Assembly (NCBI RefSeq): GCF_949628265.1
Contig: NC_088786.1
Location: 42,615,681-42,679,680, forward strand
Direction of reading: 5' to 3'
DNA length: 64,000 bases
Source of the DNA: Cloeon dipterum
Taxonomy: Eukaryota > Arthropoda > Insecta > Ephemeroptera > Baetidae
Position 1 is the first letter of the stretch. The number at the start of each line of letters is the position of its first letter. A program made the position numbers and the translations under genes. Positions 11,364-23,109 of this stretch are shown piece after piece. The notes beneath the pieces were generated by a model. That model saw only the letters and a list, made by a program, of their open reading frames with translations. It had not been told where the DNA came from and ran no database searches.

Positions 11364-12114
11364 ATTTTAATATTTGCACGTTTGCATTGTTTGGACCCAG
11401 TGTGTTTTCGAGAAATGCTTAAAAAGTGATTTACCTGATGTTTGTAATGGTTGCGATGCGAGGTGGCCGGCAGCTGCAGTGAAACTATAGTTGCAAGTGG
11501 CGCTTGCATTGCATCGCCTCCGACGAACCGCGATGTGCGTGAGTCTGCGGTCTGCGCGCCATCCGTCACATTACTCGCTTTCCGCCAACGCTAATAACCC
11601 TTTGCTGTGCACCCTCGGCATGCTGCTGCCGCTTGTAGCAAATACTACGGTCGAGGTGGATTTACATTTGTTCCACAAACGTTTTCACTGTTCAAAACGC
11701 TCTTTATTGAAAAAAATCTACCCCAAAAGTGGGCCATCTAGAAGAGGTTAAGAAAAGTTGAACACGGTGTACACTTTTCGCAATTCGGACAGTTAAAACC
11801 CGAATTTAGCAATTGAAATATTGGCAAATTATTAAAAAGATCTATTTTATGCTAAAATCATTAAGGTTCTTTTTTATTGTTGCAAATTGTATAAAACAAA
11901 TTGCTTATTGATCAACTGTATGCTTAATGCATCCAACAATACAAATAATTTTCAATTGTCGCCCTGTATCATCCACTTAAAGCAAATTACTAACATGTTG
12001 TACGTCAGGAGCGGTGCCATTTCTGACATTTTTACATTTTTTGATAAGTCGTGTATGTGACATTGAATATATTTAACAAGTGAGAAAAAACATCAAATCA
12101 AATTATTCGTTTAA

Positions 12115-12350
12115 GATTGGTTACGCGTTGCACGTGTGTCTGCTACTCTGCTGGCGCCGCGTCGGGGCGGATCAAACCGACTGCGCACGGTGGTGGGGTT
12201 GCGGGTCGAATCCATACAGTGTGAGCAACACTGTCATGCGGCCAGCAACAGGTGCTCCTCCAATAACGTGCGTTTCATCAACTTTGGGCTTCAAATTTAA
12301 ACTCTGAGCCACGCCTAAAATCATGGACATATTCTTATATATGTCTCCGC
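12115..12350 (+). repeat. Possible tRNA-derived SINE, copy 1
   Basis: CTGGCGCCGCGTCGG resembles a pol III A box. About 45 bases later, GGGTCGAATCC is close to the B-box consensus GGTTCGANTCC. A diverged copy lies at 14,946-15,180. A complete tRNA cloverleaf cannot be drawn, so it is not called a tRNA gene. No clear poly(A) tail or flanking target duplication was found. Confidence 0.4.
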
Positions 12351-12699
12351 ATGCAGTAAAGCAGCTTTCCTCCTGTGCGTAAATTACTATCGTAAACTAT
12401 TTCACTTGTTGTATTTGATTAATGTCCTATCGAATTGCAACTGCAAACGAATACATCAACAAAATTCGTCATCTGAATTCATCTCGGTATTCATCATTTC
12501 AACCCTCTTACTCCTATCCCCAAAGCGGTACCACTTTTCCGGCGCTGCGACTCGAGCCACGCCAACAAATCATTTCGAGCCGCGGCTTCAGAGTTGCGAA
12601 CCGGCCGCTCTCGACACGCGATCGGAGCGATTAAATATGGTAATGGAAAATTGGCCAAAAAGAAACGAATATTCTACTATAAATACTTGCGGCACTTTC

Positions 12700-13090
12700 A
12701 ACACGGGGCAGCCCGTTGGCTCGCTTTTGTTATGGCATTCTCAGGGATATTTGCTGAGTAGTTTTGCGATTGAATACTATGGCTGCCCAATGTCAGAGAC
12801 GACAACAACAATGATTACAAATTTTGACGGGAGCATTTTCAAGACAAATTATTGAAAATAAAAGATGCAATAAAAAACAAAGAAACATCTACACAGTAAA
12901 AACGAGGGAAGCAGCAACGCCGTTTGTCTGTCCGTAAGCAGGAATATCGGCACAAGAATATGAGCAGCGGATCGAGTTGGCGGGCAGCTCGCAATTGATT
13001 AATTCTCATCTGCGAGTGCGTGCGCATAGTCCCTATTTCCACTCGGTTTTCTGTGTGCGAGCGCAACAAATTCGAATTCGTGGGTAGGAT
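12700..13090 (-). pseudogene. Orphan copy of the family T 5' exon region
   Basis: This aligns with the first-exon regions of T genes at about 25.4, 33.8, 38.1 and 54.6 kb (shared landmarks include ACTCGGTTTTCTGTG and the GCAGCCCGTTGGCTCGC zone). The exon donor is deleted: sequence runs from ACAGTAAAA straight into CGAGGGAAGCAGC. No T coding exons follow on the left. Confidence 0.5.
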
Positions 13091-13439
13091 TCTTAAAATT
13101 CATCGCCAACCGTAAGTGCGGAAATAAGTCCTATGTAAAATAGTGTACCAAAAATTTTTATCAGGAAATCGATCGTAAAAGGTTCAAATCATTTTTCTGT
13201 TATTTAAAAAATAGAATCCGATATTCGTTATTTCTTTTGCAAAAATCAGTCACGACCCTCCGTGTTCCATTGCGAAAATTGCCCTAAAATTACCAACGGA
13301 CCCTAGAGCTCTTCTTCAAGAGCAAAATTTGTGATCGGGATTTCAAGGCTTAGGAGATACATTTTTAATTTCTCGTGGCTTCAAAGCAAGCACGGATGTG
13401 TTCTAAAAATAATGACTTTTCCGCTAAGCTCATGCTTAC

Positions 13440-13830
13440 TGTCAGCGACGCGGGGCAGGGCCGCCGAATGAGCGCAGTCGGCCCTGCCGGCGCGCCTTCT
13501 CCCTATCACGAGGTCAGAGTTTGTTCTTCAGTGGCCAAAGTGGACTTTACAGGGTGCAGGGTGGACAAGAAGGGAAAATGCCCAGTTACTATACCATACC
13601 AGTTTATTGTAGTTATAGCGGCGACAGTACACAGCGTGGCTACCCAGAGGGACGAGCGGGGGAGCGAGAGTGTTACCCTCTTGTTCGTGTGCCGTCAGGA
13701 GAGAGAATGCGTTGGTGCGAGCGGGTCGTGTGCTCGTGAGGGGGAGGTTCTTGCGTTGCCTTTATTGATACCTGAGTCTCTCCCTCCGCTCTCCCCTGTG
13801 GGCGCCCGAAAGTCACGTCAATTACATATC
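13440..13830. repeat. Dispersed GC-rich repeat, copy 2
   Basis: Second copy of the block at 6,768-7,125. It has a long open plus-strand frame (161 codons from 13,375) that copy 1 does not keep, which argues against coding function. Confidence 0.55.
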
Positions 13831-14179
13831 GGTGCGGAACAATTATTAATGCGATCGTAATATCGTCAGGTAAAACCCTGACACTTACCGATAGATGCGT
13901 GTGAAACGCGGAGTGTCGGTCAAGCAAACAAAGTAACAACTCTCTGCGCTCCCTCTCTCGGCATTGCAACGCGCGCGGCGCTAATTTTCTCCCTGTCTGC
14001 GCACTTTGAAGTCGGCTCTTTCCATCAAATAACTTGATAAATTCGATAATTAAATTTGATTTTTATACGGTTGGCTACGCTTCTTACCCATTTTCTAAAG
14101 GGATTACATTTAATTTCCGCTTAGAAAAGGATGAATCAAATATTCTTACGAGCCGGGTCGCGTGTTTGTTTTATTATAG

Positions 14180-14350
14180 TCTGCAAACAATTTTAAAAGT
14201 TGGACCCTGCATTTTTGTGTGTGTGAATGTTTAAAAAAGCGACTTGCGTGCGAGGTGGCTGGCGGATGCAGCGCGATGTGCGTGAGTCTGCGTGCTCCTG
14301 CTCCGTCCCGACGCCAACCCTTTGCTCACTGCTGCTGCCACTTTTAGAAA
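14180..14350 (-). pseudogene. Relic of family M: intron end and 5' exon without coding exon
   Basis: CTGCAAACAATTTTAAAAGT (14,182-14,201) is the complement of the M intron 3' end, and 14,260-14,350 matches the M 5' exon zone. The expected ATG exon to the left is absent. Confidence 0.45.
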
Positions 14351-14945
14351 TTCGAGGTGGATTTGCATGCCACGAGTTGGGCTCCGCAATTAATATTCTT
14401 GCTCTTTTGAATTGATCGGGAAACTTTAGATGGTATTGAGGGGTATATATTCCTAAAATAAATCGCTCAAATTCCGTAGAATGCCTTTATTATAAGCCTC
14501 GGTAATTTGGAGTGTAAAACATTACAAGTGTAAAATGGAATTTTGTGTTTTGATATAGTCAAAATAAATATCACAATGCATTAGAATTAATTAACTTCTC
14601 GTTTAACCGGGTCAGTCAATTATAATTAGGCTCAACAGGATCTCACAAAATAATTGTTGTCAATTACAAACGAACGATTGAAAGTTATTGAGCGAAATTA
14701 TGCCCGAACGTCTGCGGCGTGAGTTTCTGACGGTTCGTGCAGAGGGGAAGATTAGAAGGGCCACCAAGGAAAGGTTCAAAGGTTTTATTAAAAATTATCA
14801 TTTCCAAGAATTTTTCCACGAAATTCAAAATAGACTATTGTAAACGATTTATGACGGTTTTGGCAGCTACAGACTCGTTTCTTTGATGCAGAATAGTATG
14901 TGTAATAAGACAGCGAGAGTGTTAACATAAAATAACATCATACGC

Positions 14946-15180
14946 TAAAGTTTAAGACTTGGTACGCGTGTGTGTCTTTTGGCGCGGCGTTAGGCCAGAT
15001 CAGACCGAACGACTGTGCGCGGGGGTGGGGGTTGAGGCCGAATCGAATCAATATACAATAAGCAACAGGTGCTTTTCCAATAGCGTGCGTACCATCAACT
15101 TTGGGCCTCAAATTTACACTAAAATCATTGACATATACGCGCGTATGTATCCGCAATAAAGCAGCAGCTTTCCTCCCCCG
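14946..15180 (+). repeat. Possible tRNA-derived SINE, copy 2
   Basis: Aligned with 12,115-12,350. The A-box-like TTGGCGCGGCGTTAGG and a degraded B box (CCGAATCGAATC) are retained at the same spacing. Confidence 0.4.
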
Positions 15181-15459
15181 CGTAAATATACACTCATATT
15201 TTTCTGTTATAGCTGTCACACCATTTTTTTCTAGGGTTGCCATCAAAACTGTATGTAACAGATCGCATATTGGTCTTGTTGGTTTTATTCAGCTGCAATA
15301 GAAAATAGTTGAAGTTTGCATGCGAGGGAAGCAGCATGAATTATTTCTTACTTGCTTGAACCGAAATTCATCCCCACATTTGCGCAATTTTTACAATATA
15401 CCATCGGTTGTTGAATTTCGTTGCGGAAAGGAAGTGGTACCTGGAACGGCGATTTTTAT

Positions 15460-16354
15460 TCAGTTTATCATACGGGTTTTCTGCATGGTCAATGCAATGC
15501 TCACCACGTATCCATAGTTGTTCTCCTGAAAACATAGGGAAATTAAAGAGCATCTGAAAAATTATTGATGCTTGCGCGACCAGAAATTATTAGATAAAGC
15601 TCTCCTCTAGTCAGAAGAATTTAAGCTAGTAATTATTCAAAAAGCCTACCTCGTCAGCAGGTGACGATGGCGGAGCCCTAACAATCTCCTCGTGGTAATT
15701 GCCGAGGTCTTGCAGCTCAACGATACTTTCTATAGTGACGACCAGACTGGCGCGACGCGCAGCTGTGGCGTCGGCCGGGGGAAAGTGCTTTCCGGTGGGC
15801 AAATGAACACACGTGCGTTAAGCAAAAAGAAGCGAGTCCCCTCCGACACTTCATATTTGTGTTACAGATTTAATTTTGTAAGTCGGAACTAAAAAATTAA
15901 ATTACTCGTGTCTCATCGAGGCCATCTTGGATCTGACCAGCCGGGAAATAATGCAAATGACGCTAATATTGCCCCCGCTGATTTCAAGGAAAATCCAGAC
16001 CTTTTAATCTTTCGAAAAAAAGCAAAACTTTTCCGGCGAGTGAGACAAATGAAACGCGTGTAACATATTTAATTTTAAATTGCACGCGCCAATATATAAG
16101 AAACAGTTATAAAACACTAAGACACGATTGCGTCTGAACAATTCATGTCATTTTAATATATTTAATTCGATCTGTAGGGAATTTAGTTGTGCTGTCTGAG
16201 TTAGCCAAAAGTGCGCGATATTAAAAAAAGACATTGACAGGGACCAACCAACCTGATCATAAATCTGGCAGCAGCGTGACAAAAGGTCCGGGAGCACAAC
16301 TACGATGAATAGAACTAGCACGAGGGCCCAATAAAATATCTCTAATTGCCCCAT
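15460..16354 (-). CDS. Gene A: 101-aa single-pass membrane protein
   Basis: Three coding exons are 16,354-16,253, 15,787-15,650 and 15,525-15,460; all junctions are phase 0 with GT-AG introns. The stop codon overlaps a poly(A) signal (TGAATAAA). Residues 1-34 hold an N-terminal membrane segment (about 6-24, FYWALVLVLFIVVVLPDLL) followed by RCCQ. Residues 35-80 are an Ala/Arg-rich then acidic region (VELQDLGNYHEEIVRAPPSS). Residues 81-101 end in QKTRMIN. The exon 2 acceptor (CCGGAAAG) has only a modest pyrimidine tract, so that boundary is less certain. A non-coding 5' exon lies at 17,110-17,245. It sits among the T/M genes and shares their plan, but I cannot align its sequence to them. Topology (tail in or out) and role are unknown. 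Confidence 0.6.
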
Positions 16355-17109
16355 GTTTTATTGCTTCTCTGCGTAAAATTCTGCTTCTGCAACAAAAAAA
16401 AATCATTTTTTACATTTGCCTTCCTAGGAGGTGAACATTAACACGGCTAATTCAATAACTAAATTCTATATTATGTCTTGAAATTCCCTATATACTCGAA
16501 TAAATATTCAATGTTCAAGGTTTTCAGTTGTTTCGTTCGGTTTTTTATTAATAGAGGTGTTCTTTAAGACATAAGCGGGATTTAATTTAAAAGACACTAT
16601 TAAAGAATAGCTTTTTCTTAATTTTTTAAAATCACATGTGGTGCCGTGTTAATTTTTTTCACCTCAAAATTTATAAATACTAGACTTGCAAAAATAACGA
16701 TATTTGAAAATTTCCTATTTCTTTGCGCGCGGCTGCTATTATTTTGAAAGTGTGAGGCCAAAAGATATCAATTAATGTTGCATATTTTATTAATCAATAT
16801 CACGTGCAAGAAATTTACCACGAAAAATGTCAGAAATATTAGTACGACACTTCTTTTGTTCCAATACTGAGAATTCACTTTTTCCTTTTTTTCGTTTCTT
16901 GTTAAATTTCTCTTATTGCCTTTTTTGTTTCGTCGAAAATCTAAAATTAAATTGTATAATGTTGTAGTTTATCTCTGGCCTTTAATAAAAATTGACAGCA
17001 AAGTCCCATCAAAAATGCTGTGTGCCATTCTTCTTAATTTAATTTTCCAAAAAGGGCAGGCCGACGGACCTTGCGATTAATTATTTTAAATATCTATGGA
17101 ATTATTTAC

Positions 17110-17245
17110 CTGCTTTGAATGAGAGCAGAGTGAAGCGTGGTGAGCAAGAGAGCGCTGGTTGTCGACTGGCACTCTTCATGATGATGATGATGATGATGAT
17201 GTTGGTAACTACGCGAGTACATGCAATCACCCCCTCCCCAACCCC
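17110..17245 (-). other. Non-coding 5' exon of gene A with a CAT microsatellite
   Basis: An acceptor-like TTTATTTTGCAG precedes 17,245 and the donor AAAGCAG|GTAAAT follows 17,110. A trinucleotide run of eight ATG units (17,178-17,201, plus strand) lies inside. The next acceptor downstream is TTGTTGCAG just before gene A's start codon. In one frame the repeat would read as polyhistidine, but no start codon supports translation. Confidence 0.45.
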
Positions 17246-17299
17246 CTGCAAAATAAAGAAATCAGCCGCTCGCACTGCTGCCTGTGTGTTAATTGTGTG

Positions 17300-19780
17300 A
17301 ACGTTGTTCTGCAACTCAATTAAGTTCTACTCACTTGCAGAGAATTGCACCGACACGTTATGCATACTACTGTACACGCCGACTTTTGGAGCATAGGTAA
17401 ATAGCAGATAGACTGTCGTCGCATCGTCAACAACTTTTAAGACTCAATAGAAATATTTTTTATATTCTCACTGTTAAATTTTCATCGCCCCGCGGAAGCT
17501 AAAAAACCGGAAAAGTTCGAAAAAAATGTATTTTGTCGGATAATGATGTTATAAATCAATCAGTTAAACCCTTTATTCACATTTTTCTCTTTCGCATAAA
17601 TTCAATTCTCGTCATCATGTTCTTATGAAAATGTTTGGAAAACTATGTCTGCAAATGTTACTGTTCACTCCGAGTCGACGCACACTCTAGTTATTACGAG
17701 TGAGTGAATTCGCTCGGGAGCGGCCAGGGCTATTAAATTTTCCCTGTTGGATGAACTTTGTCGCGTATGTAATGTCTTTTAATTGCAATAGTAGCGATGG
17801 TTGACTGTGAAGGGGAAAACCAAGTTTCAAGGTTACTTTGCAAACCAAAAATAGTGGCCCGTAAAATAATTATTTTTACCTTTCATCTTCTATTTTTTCT
17901 ATAACCTCTGGTCAGCAAGTGGCGCCTCCTACCAGCCCGTTGAGCTATTTGAGCATTAGGGCAGCCAGTATTACATTCCGGAAATATCTCCTACTGCTTT
18001 GAAACTCTTGAGAATTAATCCAAATTGCCGTAGAGGACCCGAGCTGCGTGCATTAAATTATTATTATTCCGAGAGCAAAACACGTAATCAGAGTTTGAAG
18101 GCTTGCCGAGATGGGTTCTGATGGGTTCAATATACAGGAAAACTACTAAATGATTTTCCTGCTAAACTCACGCTAAACCACAACAAATTAGGGTTAGTAA
18201 CTGTAAAAATGCAATTAACAAAATAAATCTGAAATACTCGCGCGCCAAACTACGAATACGAGTCCATAACATTTCCATTCAAATAGAGGTGTTCCAAATG
18301 AGCACAAATTACCGCGCTTGTGTATGTATAAGTATTAATGCGGCGAGTCGTGCGTGAATAGAGCAGAGCGGACAAGTTGAAAGTGGCGACTCGAACCGTT
18401 TGTCACGCGGAAAATCACAAGCAGCATTTCAACTAACTATAAATTATTGCTGCTATGCGTAGTCGCGGGGGCTCATTAGCAGCGGCGCGATTTCGAATTG
18501 ACCAAAGTTCCAGTCGCAGCCTCCGCGCGCTTGTTTGCCTTTCAAGTCAGCAGTCGCTTTGTTGCTCTTTGACGTGCTAAACTAATATAGACCGCCTATT
18601 CTTGACTGCATCCCAGCTTCCTCGATAGTTTGATTCTTCTGCAGCAAAATAATAGCGAATTTAAATTTACAAATGTATCACCTATTCCCAGGCAAATTGT
18701 TCAGACTTCATTCTTTTCGCCAGATTCCCACTTAATTCGATTTTCCAAGAAGGGCAGGGACGAACTTCAGCGACCTTTGGGTTTGAGCACTTCGAGTCAT
18801 AATTAAAATAGTTATTTAATTTTGACGCAGGTTTTTTGAATTTAGATTTTTTTGACAAAATTAACTGGCATCGTCGAAACATTTTAACAGCACACTCTAG
18901 GTGTTGTAACACAGATTTCAAACTATACACTTTCGAACGATGAAATTATGAATAAAACTCGCTCGTGTCTGCGCCTTCTAAACGTGTATTTGATCCACCT
19001 GTTGCTGCAGATTCTTGACGACTGCACGCTTCGTAAATAAATTTGTATCGTTGCTGGCTGAGCGGACAGAATTACTCATTTATAAAACTGAGTGGGCCTG
19101 CGTGAGTACCGGGGTCACGAAAAAAAAATACATTTTAAGGCGGGGAAGACGCCAACGCTACTTTGCTCGCTCCACGTTCAAGCAAAAATAAGGATTTTTA
19201 TACGCGAAACGGTTCTTCGTGGGTCTAAAATGTTTAACCTAAAGCATCCAAATTGTTCGTTACAAAACTACGGGAGTAATTCGATAGTATTATTGGTATT
19301 TGCAGCATCTACCATACCATATATCCTAAAAATCCGATATTTTTTGTTATACTTGTTGCGTACATTTATAACACTTAATTTTCTATTTCAAATTCATAAT
19401 AATACGAAAGTTAATTAGCGTTTTAAGATATCTGAAACTGCTTAAGGATTCATATGAAGGCGAAATTTTTATGATTTGAAGTGTAATTTTTTTGAGAAAA
19501 ATGGCTGCATTTGGTGAGGACTGTCTCCTTTCTTGAAATCCTATTTTATTTCGCAACAAAGAGTTTCCATCAAAAGATTTCAAACGCTGTTGGACTGATC
19601 TCGACGAGACTAGACACCATTTGAGTCGCTTAAAATAAGACAATTCATTCTAAAAGGCGATAGACGCACTTTTGCAACTAACCGCACACGCTAATTCATT
19701 TTGGAGTCGATTGGATAGTGATCCGAATGAGACTCAAACAATTCAGTGTGTATTGACGCTACTTTTAATCACTACTTAAT
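17300..19780. other. Intergenic; fragments of shared upstream blocks, no coding exon
   Basis: About 18,940-19,110 is a copy of a block also seen at 23,110, 30,880 and 41,620 (upstream of M genes). About 18,350-18,490 is a copy of 34,670-34,790. The rest is AT-rich with nothing I can support. Confidence 0.45.
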
Positions 19781-19797
19781 TTTCCATTTTTAAGAAT

Positions 19798-20652
19798 TCA
19801 GGCTGTTTCTTCGTCGGCAGCCACGCGACGTCGGAAGCAACATGAATCGATCGTTATCATTATCACTACCACGAAAAAGGTGACGGGTGCGAGAAAAGTA
19901 AAAATGAAAAACAAGATTTTTTGCTGGTCTGCTGATATTCTAGCGTGTCTTTGGATGAAGGAAGCCTGCAACAATTGGATAAGACGCGTCTCAATCCATT
20001 CATTTCACACGCAATACATTTTTTTCGAACATACAGCAGAGTTTTTACTAAATTCAAATCTAACAAAACATCACGAAACGAATTCCTAAACGTAATAACA
20101 TAATTGTTAAAATTTGTGCGTTTGACCGTGGCGAAGCGAGACCAAATCATGCCGAAATGAACGATATTAAAAAATGACGTTGAATTCACACGACTGCTTT
20201 TCTGCATTGATAAAAATCCACCCTGGTTTTCTCCACACTTAACGCACAACCTTTCAAAAAGAAAATCATAAAATATTACGGATTGGTAGATTTAAAATCA
20301 AATAATATATCACAGAGTCGCGTCCATAAAACACTTTTGAGGGAGACTACTGGAAAAATAAAAAGTCCCGAGCAAATGTGTTCGCACGGAAGAAACGATT
20401 TTGTAAATTGCGCTTACCGCCAAGTCAGGAATAGTGCCATTGTTGACCGCGCGATGAGCCTTGAGTTTGGCGAGGCGGTGCTGAAAAATAGCAATACGTC
20501 AGCTTAATTATATGGTTTTATGAGTTTAAAAGAAGATCACGTACATTGGGATAAATTTGGGTTTTGATGACGAGGTGACAAAATCCGACGGTGACTACTG
20601 CAACGACCAGAGTCAAGACAGTGAAGAATGAGACGCATCTCAATAGACCCAT
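19798..20652 (-). CDS. Family T gene T-a: 112-aa two-segment membrane protein, intact
   Basis: Exons are 20,652-20,545 (36 codons), 20,480-20,418 (21) and 19,965-19,798 (55 plus stop); introns are 64 and 452 bases, GT-AG, both phase 0. Membrane segment 1 spans about residues 9-28 (FFTVLTLVVAVVTVGFCHLV). The loop exon HRLAKLKAHRAVNNGTIPDL is charged. Segment 2 lies at about 75-95, and the tail is basic then acidic (CCFRRRVAADEETA). An ATTAAA signal lies about 40 bases after the stop. The acceptor TTCTCGGTTTCAG precedes the start codon, and a likely non-coding first exon ends at 21,923. It is the most diverged intact T copy. The two membrane passes joined by a short loop suggest a hairpin topology. 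No known family is recognised. Confidence 0.68.
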
Positions 20653-20699
20653 GGCTCAAAGTTATTGGAGGAAAGCCAAATTTCTGAAACCGAGAAGAA

Positions 20700-21600
20700 A
20701 CAAACAAATCAGATTTAGATCCCGGCTGCGGCTAAACACAAACAAACTCATTTTCTCGATTGAACCCTGATGAGTAGGGCTGTGAATTTTGGAGGGTGTT
20801 TTAGCCAAAAAAGTCAAATGTTTTTAAACTGTTTCTAAGAGCAAATTAGTTGGTTTTATTTTTCAAATTTTTTGTATATATATTTCATAAAAATTCATGA
20901 TTAACTTATTATTGTATTTTTCAAAGCCAATTTACAAATAAATTAAGATTGACGATTAATTGAAAAGGAAAATCATGCTCTGGTAGTTTTTAGTTTAATC
21001 GAGTAGTTTCATTGGAAAATATGAGGGTCGATTTGGACGGGATTTTAAGACATTGAAAATTTGAATTGATTTTATTTGATAAATTTTAGTTCAATGCTTG
21101 TTGCGAAATGGAGAAATTCCAGATTTTGAGGCCAGGGAGATTTTTCCATAATTCCTAAAAATATCGAAAAATTAAATTGTTCGAATCAAAGCCGGACTGC
21201 AACTTTAGACTGCGTTGAGATACCATCCTGAAACTTTCACTAACCGACCTATTTTTTCAACCTGAACTGAAAAGGTTGTAGGTTCATGTCTATGTGTGTG
21301 AGAGATATATCTAGAGTAAAGTTTGCGGTGTTCTTGTTTAGAATTTCGCGCACCAAATGTAGGCCTACCAACTGGTAAAAATCGGCGGTGAGAATCGAAA
21401 TTTAGGAAAAACTTGACTTTTACCTTTCACCTATCCTTAAACTTTTTTACTATTGCCAAAGTCGTGTTTAAAATCAATAATTACGCTGGAGAACGGGAGT
21501 TTCACGTTGCAAATATGTCAACTTGAACAAAATTTGTTTCAGTTTGCGGCTTTTAATTTAAAGATTTATTTTCGAAATAACACTCTTTTCACATGGATAA
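20700..21600. other. AT-rich first intron or upstream region of T-a
   Basis: No coding exon is seen. If the N-block exon at 21.9 kb is the T-a first exon, this is its first intron. Confidence 0.3.
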
Positions 21601-21666
21601 TTTTATATTTGTAGGGAGGCTGATTGTGAGGATATTTTCTAAGAAATCTTGAGCGGCACACCGGTC

Positions 21667-21669
<3 letters not shown>

Positions 21670-21742
<73 letters not shown>
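21670..21742. repeat. (AG)n microsatellite, about 36 units
   Basis: An uninterrupted AG dinucleotide run. It would translate to a Ser-Leu repeat on the minus strand, and the apparent 87-codon frame across it is not meaningful. Confidence 0.95.
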
Positions 21743-21744
<2 letters not shown>

Positions 21745-21922
21745 TGGATGAATTGTAAGTTCATTTGCGGAGCAGAATAAGAGCAGCCAGCTCGATTGCC
21801 TCACCCGACAACTCATTTTTCCGCATTCAGAATCAAAGTAAAATGAACCCACGCGAAGCTATAAAAAGTGCAGCAAAAACTGGACAAAATAAATGCTGTT
21901 CAATTAATTCTTGATTTGTTAC

Positions 21923-22090
21923 CTGAGGAACAGGGTTCGGGTTGGCAGGCAGAATCCTCGTGGGGAAATTGAACTCGACTGAGTTGTGTGAGTGCTGCGG
22001 AAAGAAGATTCTGCGTTTTCTGCTCCCTCTCACACACTTTTTAGTCTGCTTTTGCGGCTGTCTCTACTAGATCGTTTGAAAAGTTGCACG
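21923..22090 (-). other. Shared non-coding 5' exon ('N' block), copy 2, probably first exon of T-a
   Basis: Donor GTTCCTCAG|GTAACAAATC at 21,923, as at 10,669 and 39,948. It lies 1.3 kb upstream of the T-a start exon with no other gene between. Confidence 0.45.
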
Positions 22091-22270
22091 CGGAACATAC
22101 AAAACTATTAGTTAAAACTCGAAGAGGCAAGAAAGAAAAAAATTCATCTTTCGAGAACTAGACCATGCCGCAATGGCTATAGGTGTGTGCAATTTTTTTA
22201 AATCGATTTTGAAATATTCAAAGAAGCAAAAAATTTGATCATTTAAATAAGAACGAGCATACGAATGTAC

Positions 22271-22387
22271 TTTTTTTGAGGCGCGCGTTTCACAAGCAAA
22301 AACGGTCGCGTAGAACACAGCGAGAGATCCGACGTAGAGCACGAATGCCATCAGATAATAGAGGCTCAAGACTATCAGTTCGAACAT
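22271..22387 (-). CDS. Family M gene M3: first coding exon, 39 residues with one membrane segment
   Basis: The start exon follows the acceptor AATTGTTTGCAG (exon start 22,390, ATG at 22,387). It encodes MFELIVLSLYYLMAFVLYVG, continues to a charged end CETRASKK, then meets a possible donor AAAAAA|GTACAT in phase 0. The paralogues M4-M6 have six T instead of five after ACCG (coding strand), which shifts them to a stop at residue 32. M3 keeps the longer frame. A 3' exon like that of M1 was not found. If the donor is unused, the frame runs on to 22,112. A non-coding 5' exon ends at 22,507 (ATTG|GTGAGT). Product: a tiny membrane protein, function unknown. Confidence 0.5.
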
Positions 22388-22506
22388 TGTCTGCAAACAA
22401 TTTTAAAAGTTGATGCACTAAACCAGACTGCTGTCAAGCATATTTGCAAAAGTTGGCCAGTGCATTTTTGCACTTTTGACGTGTATAAATTTAAAAAGGG
22501 ACTCAC

Positions 22507-22720
22507 CAATATTTGTATTTGTTGCAATGCGAGGTGGCTGGCAGCTGCAGTGAGACTGTATTGTTGCAAGAGGCGAGCGGCTGTTGCATCCTCCGATGAA
22601 CCGCGATGTGCGTGAGTCTGCGTGCTGCTCGGTTTCCGCAAACGCCAACCCGTTGCTTTGCTCACTTTGCCCGCTGCTGCTACTTTTAGCAATTATTACA
22701 GTCGAGGTGCATTTGCATGC
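22507..22720 (-). other. Non-coding 5' exon of M3
   Basis: Donor AATATTG|GTGAGTC at 22,507. The block (landmark GCAGCTGCCAGCCACCTCGC on the minus strand) is repeated upstream of M2 (11,435), M4 (30,339), M5 (41,101) and M6 (47,788). Frames are not conserved between copies. Confidence 0.5.
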
Positions 22721-23109
22721 CATGAGCCATGAGTCGTGTTTCGCAACGAAAGTTGTCGCTCTTTTTAATTGAACAGCTAACTAGATTTGCGATAAGTTTT
22801 TTTTAAAGTAACCCTCTCTGCGGTCTCATTTCTCATGTTTTCCAGCTTCCCGATCAATTGCAAATCCAGCTCGACAGTAATAATTGGAAATATCAGCAGC
22901 AGAAGTTTGCCATGCCATACGCGTTTGGTTGGCGGAAAGTTGAAAATTAAATGTGCATCAGTTTAATTAATTATTCGTATACAAGGGGGGCCAAATTTTA
23001 AATTTTCACTCTCAACTGGATGTCTTTGAGGAAGGGAAACTAATCTATTGAATTTATTTAATACAATGCGCGCGTATAAAAGTAGACCTGACACGTGCAA
23101 CTTTTGAAC

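Noticed and set aside
12170..12215. Functional tRNA gene
   Set aside because: Only A-box-like and B-box-like motifs are present; acceptor and anticodon stems cannot be paired.
12406..12855. 149-codon plus-strand frame
   Set aside because: Its last third is the duplicated T upstream block, which is non-coding and frame-broken in the other copies. No splice sites or recognisable domain support it.
13375..13860. 161-codon plus-strand frame over the GC-rich dispersed repeat
   Set aside because: The homologous copy at 6,768-7,125 has stops and indels in this frame, so it is not under coding constraint.
21589..21852. 87-codon minus-strand frame across the AG microsatellite
   Set aside because: Half of it is a Ser-Leu repeat from the microsatellite, and the remaining frame is not shared with paralogous blocks.
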